Positions 46,240 through 54,768 of a stretch of 64,000 nucleotides of DNA are shown in pieces. Origin of the DNA: Aegilops tauschii subsp. strangulata (Eukaryota > Streptophyta > Magnoliopsida > Poales > Poaceae); contig NC_053037.3 in NCBI RefSeq assembly GCF_002575655.3, forward strand, positions 48,620,242-48,684,241. Reading direction: 5' to 3'. Position numbers and translations under genes: made by a program. Numbering within the stretch: position 1 is the first letter of the stretch; each line of letters begins with the position of its first letter. Under the pieces are notes generated by a model that saw nothing but the letters and a program-made list of their open reading frames with translations, did not search any database and was not told where the DNA came from.

Positions 46240-46971
46240 ATATATTAGGAGTATATCAAAACAAGAGTGATTTCTTTCATGTTTGTGAACAAGTACTACT
46301 ATTCTACTACTTTGGATCCGTCGCAACGCACGGGCACATTGCTAGTAAAAGGAAAAGGCCTGCCACGTTCGCGTCGCACTCCCCCCCCCCCCCCCCACAC
46401 GCCCGGGAATCGAGAGTACTCCACGGCCCGTCCGGCACGACACATAGCTTAGGGAAGGCGTGTTGCCTAGCATTTTCACTTTCATGTGGGACCGCCGTTG
46501 AGCAAACCGACTATTGGCAAACCGCACCCCGCCCGCCGCCGGGTTGGAAAACAGAAACAAGGGGAAGATCTAGCTGTAGCACGGAAGCCAAGAAATTTGG
46601 TGTCAGATGGGGCTCGTTGATAGAGTAGGAGCATTCCATACTACTCTGCTCCTACTAGTACCAAGTTTGTACTATACAACTAGTACTACCACTATACAAC
46701 TAGTAGGTACGTGCACGGCACAGCATCGTAGGAACAAAAAACGGGAAGATCTTGTTTTGGGTGATTTATATTTTTTTCTATCAACGTAGTATGAATAATA
46801 TGATGTGGGGGCACCCATGAAGCTTATGTGGCTTGGTTGCATGGCTACGAAAGGTTAGAGAAAAATAAATAGATAATGTGTTTAGAGTGCACTCCACTAA
46901 ACAAATATACTTTGGATCCATTGCAACGGGCCGGCACATCTATATCTATACCCCCTATATAGTGTGTGAGT
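46240..46971. other. Intergenic DNA with a 16-base poly-C run
   Basis: A run of 16 C residues lies at 46381-46396. A 160-codon ORF at 46146-46628 starts inside the MITE and crosses the poly-C run, so it is not credible as a gene. TACTACTA and ACTAGTA repeats occur near 46650-46705. Confidence 0.4.
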
Positions 46972-47298
46972 AACTTTGAAAGTTGGTCGTTGGATGAAGC
47001 CAATCCGACGGTACAAAGATGGCAAATCCAAGCACTACTGGCCGTTGGATATCATCTACATTCCACCAGATTCTGCCACATGTAGAATCTAGAAGACTCC
47101 ATGGTTGAACTTCATTCATGACTAACTTTGCCACAACTAAGCTTAGGCAAAGTGTGTCTGAAACAAAAATGTGGCTAACAAAATGGCCACCACAAGTGTG
47201 GCAAGATTTGGCAAGAAGTTGAGTCTATGACATGTGGACCATGTAGCTAGAAAAGTGTGGCAAGCCACAAGTGTAGCAATGAACCAAACACATGCCTG

Positions 47299-47522
47299 GT
47301 GTGTTTGGTAGGGTGTATGAAGGGTGCATGATCCCAAGAGTTCCCTTCTCGACCCATTTTTGGGTGTTTGGTAGAGTGTATGGAGGGTGCATGAGTCCAC
47401 ACTAGATTAGCACAAATACACTAGAAGCATGCATGAAGAGAGCATACATGAAGAGGGGTGTTGAGTTGAGCATGCATGAAGAGGGAACAACTATGCTGAG
47501 ACGAGAACGCAACCAAACACAC
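47299..47522. mobile_element. Small inverted-repeat element inserted in the first repeat copy
   Basis: GTGTGTTTGGT at 47299-47309 and ACCAAACACAC at 47512-47522 are perfect 11-bp inverted ends. The second repeat copy lacks this DNA, giving an empty-site comparison. The target duplication is unclear, so superfamily (hAT or Harbinger type) is not decided. A GTGTTTGGTAG...GGGTGCATGA phrase is repeated inside. Confidence 0.65.
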
Positions 47523-47528
47523 TTGCGG

Positions 47529-47548
47529 CACGCCTAAGCTTAGGCGTG
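47529..47548. repeat. Perfect 20-bp palindrome, first copy
   Basis: CACGCCTAAGCTTAGGCGTG reads the same on both strands. A second copy is at 47904-47923, at the same place in the next tandem repeat. It could be the fused ends of a transposon excision or a protein dyad site. Confidence 0.8.
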
Positions 47549-47903
47549 GCAACCTTAGTCTGCAAACCAAACCATAACTTTGAAAGTTGGTCGTTGGATG
47601 AAGCCAATCCGACGGTACAAAGATGGCAAATCCGAGCACTACTGGCCGTTGGATATCATCTACATTCCATGAGATTCTGCCACATGTAGAATCTAGAAGA
47701 CTCCATGGTTGAACTTCATTCATGACTAACTTTGCCACAACTAAGCTTAGGCAAAGTGTGTCTGTCACAAAAAATGTGGCTAACAAAGTGGCCACCACAA
47801 GTGTGGCAAGATTTGGCAAGAAGTTGAGTCTATGACATGTGGACCATGTAGCTAGAAAAGTGTGGCAAGCCACAAGTGTAGCAATGAACTAAACACATGC
47901 CGG

Positions 47904-47923
47904 CACGCCTAAGCTTAGGCGTG
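47904..47923. repeat. Perfect 20-bp palindrome, second copy
   Basis: Identical to 47529-47548. Confidence 0.8.
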
Positions 47924-48090
47924 GCAACCTTAGGCTGCAAACCAAACCATAACTTTGAAAGTTGGTCATTGGATGAAGCCAATCCGATGGTATAAAGATG
48001 GCAAATCTGAGCACTACTGGCCGTTGGATATCATCTACATTCCACCAGATTTTGCCACATGTAAAATCTAGAAGACTCCACATGTAGAAG

Positions 48091-48284
48091 CATAATGCAC
48101 AAACCACCAGAATCTCATGCGTGCAATGCACGTGTACCTTACTAGTAGTTGGTAGTAGTAAGAAACAAATTCCAGGTTTGGCACGAGCTCGTACTGCGGG
48201 AGCACCAGAAGGCCTGCCGCAGGAGTTACATTTCCCTCTCGGGGCCCACTGGACCGAACTTCAGTGGCTTAGTGCCCGACCTAT
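48091..48284. other. Short intergenic stretch
   Basis: No gene or repeat identified. Confidence 0.3.
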
Positions 48285-48574
48285 GAGAGAAAGTACAATA
48301 AGGTGATGTAGGCGGGCTGTAAGACATTAAATATTATATTTTTGCTTAGTTGGACGAGAGAGAAGATGAAAGAGAAGAGAAGCGGGCTACTAGTTAACAG
48401 CCGGCTGCAGCACGTGCTCCTAGGAATTTTATGAGAGAACAAGGTGGGTCATGTAACAACAAAGTAGTACATATTCATATTCAACTATTGTACTTGCTGG
48501 CTACAAGCTTGGCTATATGTGACGTGGCAACATCATATAGCCAACAGCCGGCTATATTATTAACCATGCTCTGA
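48285..48574. mobile_element. MITE-like element of about 290 bp
   Basis: The right end (AGCCGGCTATATTATTAACC then ATGCTCT) and body phrases such as CGGGCTACTAGTTA and GCCAACAGCCGGCTAT resemble a MITE common in grass genomes. That is from memory. Clean terminal repeats were not fixed, so boundaries are approximate. Confidence 0.45.
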
Positions 48575-49277
48575 GTCAATGACATGCGGACGTTAAATGC
48601 GGCCGGCCCACATGTCATTCTCATGGTGGTGTGGTTCATGACTCACTCGTTCGAGATGAACCGGCGGGTGGTGGCATGGCCGTGGCGAGGGTGCCACAGC
48701 TGGGCGTCGGGGCGTTAAAAGGCGTAGATGGCCACATCGGCGGGTACTACCTGTAGTACAAAAGTACTCCAGCTGAGGATTGATGCCCGGGACGAAATGT
48801 GTCACAGCCGCTGGATGAAAATTCGATGGTGTGGGACGTGTGGTGTCATGGGTTCGTGCGGCGTCGTGGGAATCGCGTGTGGCTGTGGTAGAAACTTGAT
48901 GCTCGCCGCATTTAAGGTGGCCCACATGTCATGCACACAAAAGCAGAGGGGCGGTGCGGCCGAGAGGGGTGAGGCGCACGTCGGGGGATGTGGTGCCATG
49001 GGTTGGAGCGGCGTCATGGGAATCGCGAGTTGCAGTGGATGAAACGTGGTGGTCGCCGTAGTTCAACTTCCATGGACAAGCTGTCATGTCTACGGATACA
49101 TGCATTGCATACCGATCACTAGAAGGAGTAGTAGAGAAAGCTAGGCGGATAAATAGTTCCTTATAGTCAAGTGGACCCACGCTACTACTTGTTCCAAAGA
49201 CTTGCACACCATCGAAATAGTCCATCTATATCAATATACATAGAGAGGGAATATTTTTTTACAAGAGAGGAAATAGT
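48575..49277. repeat. GC-rich intergenic DNA with a diverged direct repeat
   Basis: GTGGTGTCATGGGTTCGTGC with GGCGTCGTGGGAATCGCG near 48840-48880 recurs in changed form (GTGGTGCCATGGGTTGGAGC, GGCGTCATGGGAATCGCG) near 48989-49027, about 150 bp apart. CCCACATGTCAT also occurs twice. ORFs on both strands follow composition and carry no domain. Confidence 0.5.
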
Positions 49278-49964
49278 TCATCCATCCATAATGCCCTGCT
49301 GCTGGTGCAGCATCTTCTTCTTCTTCTTCTTGTTCTCATTTTCTGTGGGAGACGGCTTCGCAACAAGCTCTCTGGACCTTGCAGCTATCTCGAAACTCAC
49401 ACGGGCATCGAGGGCAGCATATTGTATCCACTCGTACGTCAAGGGATAATTCTCCCATCCAGACGACCTTAATGCCAGCTTCTCGTCACCCTTCTGAAGA
49501 TTTGTTCCTAGCACAAAATTTGCTACGTCGAATAGGGATGGTGTCGGTTCATCACAATCTTCTACAGGAATTTTTATTCTGGTTTGTAGGTCAGCGATGC
49601 TTTTCAAATCAAGGTTGTACGGCTCCAACTTCTATTTGTCCCCTGCGATGGCTGCCCCACAGAAGTATATGTCCTCCCGAGACAAGAAATCGTGAAGCTC
49701 ACCTAGTATGGAGGGCGCGTGTATGATGTGGTACACCAAATCATCATCTTCGAGGCACAGCTGAAGGACAGCGGCGCGTTGGATCTTCCCAGTGGCACGC
49801 TCCATGTACTCTGCGTCGAGACCGATGACATTCATCTCCACCTTTTGGAGGGAGTTGGATACATTATTGATCCACTTCCGAACAACCCTTGGGTGGTCGG
49901 TGAGTGTGGCAACTATGCTCAACGAGCCTTCGACGAGGACATGTTGGACGCTAAAAACCTGCAT
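49278..49964 (-). pseudogene. DEDDy 3'-5' exonuclease-like gene with one internal stop
   Basis: Two adjacent pieces of one minus-strand frame (49964-49635 and 49631-49278) are separated only by a TAG at 49634-49632. The first carries motif I, LDAEY (Asp50, Glu52), then AAVLQLCLEDDDLVYHI and the motif II region FCGAAIAGDK. The second carries SIADLQ, LFDVANFVLGTNL and motif III, YAALDARVSFEIA. Order and spacing match the Werner-type RNase D-like 3'-5' exonuclease family, which trims nucleic acid 3' ends with two metal ions. The C-terminal poly-Lys comes from a TTC microsatellite. A TATA box lies 90 bp upstream. All catalytic motifs survive, so the stop is recent, a readthrough site or an error. 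Full length would be about 228 codons, normal for the plant family. Confidence 0.8.
49312..49332. repeat. TTC microsatellite
   Basis: About seven TTC triplets, read as Lys codons in the exonuclease-like frame on the minus strand. Confidence 0.85.
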
Positions 49965-50056
49965 CTCGGTCTCTTTCGCAATTTGGAACCGCTGGACCGG
50001 AGGGCTATGGTTTGGAGAATTAGGATTAGATGGCTAATCTAACTGAAGAAGATGAT

Positions 50057-50064
50057 TATTTATA
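50057..50064 (-). promoter_or_regulatory. TATA box of the exonuclease-like gene
   Basis: TATAAATA on the minus strand within CCCCTATAAATAATC, about 90 bp before the ATG at 49964. Confidence 0.65.
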
Positions 50065-50844
50065 GGGGCTTCGGAATTACTCCAGGAGGACGTGAAGAGG
50101 TTAAAACAATGTGAATGCAGTGTGGTTTGGATGCAAATGAAGATCAACGAGAAGTGAAAAAGCCGAGGAAAATCGGTTCCCGATGGAGAAGTAAATGGGA
50201 GAAGTTATGCGCATGCATGAGGAGAGGTGCGGTGGTTTGACTGTTGCATGCAATGGATAGGACGGGCTCTTCGGTTGCCTTTTCTCTCTCCCACGCGCAT
50301 AGAGTGGCCCACTTGCATGTTGCAGTTTATTGGTTGGAGTCGGGCTGCAGCTGCTCATGCGTACGCTAATTAATGCTGTGAATGCGGGGCATGGAGGGAA
50401 ATGGGCGCATGCAAAAGGGTATATACGCAGACTAATTAGAGGAATATTGAAAAAAGTTATGCGCAGACAAAAGAGGACCGGAGGGAGTACTACTCATGTT
50501 CCTACTACGGTTAAGGAATATGCGGTTATCCTCAAAAAAAGAAAAGTCCTTCTTCGCGCTTCCGCATGCACGGGAATTTGGTTCTGCTCGCAATATGGAT
50601 GATAGCTGGAGGATGAAGTGAACCCATAGGCATGCTAGCACGGGAGTGTACTCATGTTCCTACTACTACTACTAGCAGTAGTAGTACAACTGTGGTACAC
50701 TTGATGGTCAAAATACTATTATTCATCCGGTCCTCACAGTGAAGTGACAAGACCCTGCGCCCGAGGTGATACCAATCCAGGCGATGTGTCCGGGTTAGCA
50801 AAGTCAGCCTCACCTTGTGCACTATGCAGTCACTGTCACCGCCG
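50065..50844. other. Intergenic region between two divergent promoters
   Basis: No gene. It contains CTCATGTTCCTACTAC twice (50493 and 50652) and a TACTACTACT-AGC-AGTAGTAGTA hairpin at about 50664-50688. The exonuclease-like gene reads left and the F-box gene right, so both promoters lie here. Confidence 0.45.
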
Positions 50845-50852
50845 CTATATAG
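50845..50852 (+). promoter_or_regulatory. TATA box of the F-box/DUF295 gene
   Basis: CTATATAG about 30 bp before a CT-rich leader (CTCCCTCTCCCC) and 220 bp before the ATG. Confidence 0.6.
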
Positions 50853-51067
50853 CATGCCTCGTCTCCCTCTCCCCTAGCACCACTCCATCTCCATCTCCGT
50901 CTCGCCGGAGATCCTGAGGTCACTCTTCATTATCTCACTGTGCCCCCGCATAGCCTCGCCTCGCTCGCCTCCCCCAGTACCACTATTCCCTCGCTAGCCG
51001 CTCCAGCACCGATAGCCTTCTCCCCCGTAAATCAAGCCCCCCAAAACCCCACCTTCCAAACTCCACC

Positions 51068-53185
51068 ATGGCTGAATGCGAACCACGCAGGATCCATATG
51101 AGCCGCGATTGGAGCTATCTCCCCAGTGACGTCCTCGACCTCTGTTGTTCGTGTATGGATATGTTGAGCGCCCTGCGGCTGGCTGCATGCTCGAGGGGCA
51201 TGCACACGGCCATCGTTGAAGCGAGGCCTAAGCTTTTCAAGACACCCTGCTTGCTGCTATCTAGTCTTGCGAGATTGGCTCACCATGATACAGAGGCGTA
51301 CATGATGCCCCTCGACTTCAATCCGATCTCCATTAGCCGAAACTTCTTTGCAGGTATGTAGTGGGTCGTCGTACATCATTTCCCTCGACTTCGATCTGAT
51401 CACCATCGCCCGAAACTTCTTGGCAGGTATGTACTGGGTCGGCATGAACTCCCACTGGATGGCTGTCGTCAAAGAAGACAGTAAAAAGTTGGTGCTCGTG
51501 AACTTCCAGACCTCCCATGAGATTATCCTTCCTCCGTTGGATTATATAGAGTATTATCATCGCGGTCCTAGTCATCTAGATTACCGCGTCAGTTGGACGG
51601 ACCTTGTTTTGCAGAAGATTGTAATCTGCCAAGTTCCCACACGACATGCGGATTATGCAGACTTCAAGCTAATTGCCTTGTTCGACAAGGGACTCGCCTA
51701 TCTTTACGCCGATGCCTTCTTTAGATGGAGACAACTCAGCTCGCAGTGGATCATCGTCAAAGCCGATACACACTTCTGTGATGCTATTGAACACAATGGC
51801 ATCATCTACACGATCGACAAAGTAGATGGCACCACGTATTGCTGGGACGGTGCGTGTAAGTTGTTTCCATCTCATGTTAATGATGACGCCATGACACTGT
51901 TTGAACTTTTTGTGATGATTGGCATATCCCTGTTTGAGCAGAATTTGAGTAGAACTATGGCAATGTATTAGAGACGCCGTAAATCAGCTATATTTGGAAT
52001 GAGTTAATTCATCCCATTGTGATCATGTCATTACAGCCAATTTGTACCCCTGAATAATCAAACGGTTAGGAATATATGGATATTCTCCTTATTTTACAGT
52101 AATCTATATACTACTACTAAATATGAGTGTGTATCAATGGCCATGTTAGTTTCCTCATTTTCATGATGTAGAAACATGCACCACACTGTTGGTTTCATCT
52201 AACCATACATTAGGGAAGTAAATGTGCATATGGAGAACTTTATATTTGGAAGTAGTGAAATCCTGTAATGCTTACCATGTGTACATACCTATATTCGCCC
52301 TTCAGCAATCAATGGCTAGAATAATATCCTCACAAAAAATTTGCCCATAGAACACGAGTATATAGCAATGCATGGTCTGTTAGTTACCTTGAAGAATTTG
52401 TTTGTGAGGACAGAACATGATTCCATAACATGCATGACATGGTAGTTTCCTGTGAAGAATCGATTGCGAGATAACATGAGTATAACCATGCATGGCACTT
52501 CTATATTTTCGAACCCAGTATACATTTCCCTGTATTTTCCTCCCAGTTCCAACAGGGACATATCAATGTTGTTTCTTGCATTATCCTCCTCATACTCTGA
52601 ACAATGTTGATCTTACATTAACAATGCCTGTCCTTTTTGATATGATGCAGTGTCCCTACAGTTACTGCCCTTTGTAATCACACCACCTTTGCCAAAAACA
52701 GGGAAGCACAACTGGTTCCTCGCTCGATCAGACGACGGCAAAAGACTGATGATCATTCGGACACATGAGCCGGAAAATTTCTATTGCAAAAACCCACTGT
52801 ATACACGCACCGTGAAATACGTGAGTATCCGGACAGTGGCTGTTACGTCTATGAGCAGGATACCAGCTTGTTGGGGCCTTCAGGATTTTTTAGTTGGAGG
52901 CGGGTAAACAGCCTTGGTTCACACTCTCTGTTTCTCAGACTCAATTATCTGATTAACCAGGAGATCACCGTTGGCAAGGACCTTGATGGTAGAGAGGCTC
53001 TGTTTGCTATGGAAAACTGTGTCTACATGGCAAGCCCTAGGAGTTCGGGAGCAAACTCCCCTGATTGTCAACGATACAGCCTGCAGCCAAAAGAAGGTGA
53101 TAATGACAAAGGCATCCGGATTAACTTTGATCCTTGGATGTCTCAATTACGACACGCAGTGATGTGGTTCAAGCCTTCAGGTTGA
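51068..53185 (+). pseudogene. F-box and DUF295 (KIB1-4 beta-propeller) gene, three exons, one-base frameshift
   Basis: Exon 1 (51068-51353) encodes an N-terminal F-box (WSYLPSDVLDLCCS to ALRLAACSRGM). Exon 2 (51427-51855) holds MNSHWMAVVKEDSKKL, LVNFQTSHEIILPP and HNGIIYTIDKVDGTTYCWD. Exon 3 (52651-53185) holds KHNWFLARSDDGKR, SWRRVNSLGSHSLFL and ALFAMENCVYMASP, the conserved end of DUF295 proteins. F-box proteins select targets for SCF ubiquitin ligases. Intron 1 is 73 bp; intron 2 (51856-52650) has GTAAGT and GATGCAG borders. All joins keep frame. One base is missing near the A-run at 52815-52817, after which the frame resumes to the stop; with that base the exons total 417 codons. Without splicing of intron 2 the frame ends at 51971. 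Probably a recent pseudogene, or the missing base is an error. Confidence 0.8.
51354..51426 (+). other. 73-bp intron formed by tandem duplication of exon sequence
   Basis: The segment 51301-51373 is repeated, diverged, at 51374-51446. Each copy contains ...CTTC(T/G)..GCAG|GTATGTA. The first copy supplies the GTATGT donor, the second the CAG acceptor; removing 73 bases rejoins the reading frame exactly at a Gly codon. Unspliced, the first copy runs into TAG at 51359. Confidence 0.7.
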
Positions 53186-53844
53186 TAGGTAATTGGGCTG
53201 TTGCGTCGAAAGGGTGGAGTACTGGTGTCTCCGGATCATTGGTCGCTGAAGCAAGGCTGCAAATTATGATGGTGTTGGATCATCTCTTCGAATGACTTTG
53301 TTGTCTTTGCTGCTTGTTCTGGATGGGTAGTTCTTTCTTTTGTTATGCATATTCCTTGTCATTTGGTCATCCTCGTCTATGTCACTCTTACTATGTAATA
53401 GTTGGCTCTGTTTAGAATGTCATTCTCGTCTGGATCACGAGAGTTTGAGCGCTGCAGATGGGTGCGTTTTGGTGGTGTACCAAGACTTCTTATGAACTAT
53501 CATGTCTTGCTTTTTATGTCAGTAGTAGTCACTAGTCACTGTTTGAATGTTGTATATATCGTTGTTTCGAACTGTTTATTGTATCGAACTACTGGTGGGC
53601 TAAATGAGGGCATCACCATTCTCTAGTGTTCAGAGTGTATCTCCTTTTTTTCAAGTTATATAATTTGAGCTCAGTGTCTTTTCGATGATGTACACTTGTT
53701 TGGGCCAGTGAGGTGTCGTTGAATATGGGCCGAATAGTAACGCAAGCCAAACAGGTCAATTATGACTCTCAGGCTGGGCTCTCAAAAGATCCTAAAAAAG
53801 GTCGGGCTCTCCAAAAAAGAAAGAATAAGGACTCTTAGGCCGAC
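53186..53844 (+). other. 3' UTR and flank of the F-box gene
   Basis: AT-rich, without a supported gene. The part at about 53641-53760 (GAGCTCAGTG, CTTGTTTGGGCC, GTTGAATATGGGC) has a related copy at about 60815-60935. Confidence 0.6.
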
Positions 53845-54559
53845 ATGTGGGCGCCACCGGTGTTTTCGTGCGCTTGCGCGCCGAGAGCATATTGGCGCGT
53901 GTTCGAAATTCAAGCTACCTTTTCATCCCCAATCTCCCGCCCCTCCCCCACCTCTGGAATCTCGATTCCTACTCCAGTTCCCCCAAATCCCCCTCCTGTA
54001 CTCCCTGTACTCAAGCTCACTATCATGTCGCCGGTCAACGCAGATCTCCGAGCCGGAGATCCTGAGGTCCGTCCTGCCTTCAGTCGCTGCGTGCTGTCGC
54101 TCAACAGTGGCATGGCGGCGCTTGACGACCAGTTTGGCGACAAAGTGCTGATGGTAACCATCAACAGCGACCGGCCTCCCATCTCGCCGGACGACCTTGT
54201 CAAAGCTCTTGGCATTGCGCACGGCATCCAAATAAGTGACTTGCTCGTTGAAGTCTTTCCGCCACCGGCTGATTTCTTCGTCAGGTTCTGGACAACATTC
54301 GACTGCAGTCGTGTGTTCGAATCTTCCCGGCGTTTGTTCTGCGATGGCGCGCTGGTGAGCTTTGATCGGTGGCACCCAGGATGGGGCTCGGTGCCCTCTG
54401 ACCTTGATTTTTTAACAAATCTTACCTTCCACGGCATGCCTCGACGTGCTTCGAACATCGAATCCATGAATGAGCTTATCAACGACCATGGAGGTGAGCT
54501 CGTAAGTATGTTTGTTCCTCCAGACAGCTGGGCTCTGATGGTTATGGCATGGATGAAGA

Positions 54560-54759
54560 TGTTGGGGAACGTAGTAATTTCAAAAAAAATCCTACGCACA
54601 CACAGGATCAGGGTGATGCATAGCAACGAAAGGGGAGAGTGTCGTCCACGTACCCTCGTAGACCGAAAGGGGAAGCGTTAGCACAACGCGGTTGATGTAG
54701 TCGTACGTCTTCACGATCCGACCGATCAAGTACCGAACGTACGGCACCTCCGAGTTCAG
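54560..54759 (-). mobile_element. Truncated 3' LTR of the copia element
   Basis: Matches 58216-58417 up to GAGTTCAG(T/C)AC, then switches to a piece of integrase sequence (CATCTGTATGTATGATTTCC). Only the last part of the LTR is kept. Confidence 0.88.
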
Positions 54760-54768
54760 TACTTGGTA

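Larger units (their letters stand above)
46972..48090. repeat. Imperfect tandem repeat with a 375-bp period, two and a half copies
   Basis: Copies begin AACTTTGAAAGTTGGTC at 46972, 47576 and 47951. The first is lengthened by an insertion of about 230 bp (47297-47526) and the third stops after about 140 bp. Shared landmarks are GGCCGTTGGATATCATC, CAAGTGTGGCAAG and AACTAAGCTTAGGC. Long minus-strand ORFs across it are repeat artefacts. Confidence 0.85.

Noticed and set aside
46146..46628. 160-codon plus-strand ORF
   Set aside because: It starts inside a Stowaway MITE and crosses a 16-base poly-C run.
47143..48131. Several minus-strand ORFs with repeated CHTFLATWSTCHRLNF text
   Set aside because: They are the same noncoding tandem repeat translated more than once, interrupted differently in each copy.
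52815..52850. A mini-intron (GTGAGT...GGACAG) to explain the frame change in the last F-box gene exon
   Set aside because: It would be only about 16 bases, far below the workable size for a plant intron; loss of one base is simpler.
50904..54068. An 18-base identity, GCCGGAGATCCTGAGGTC, between the F-box gene leader (50904) and the DUF4283-like coding region (54051)
   Set aside because: Similarity does not extend beyond it, so common ancestry of these parts cannot be claimed.
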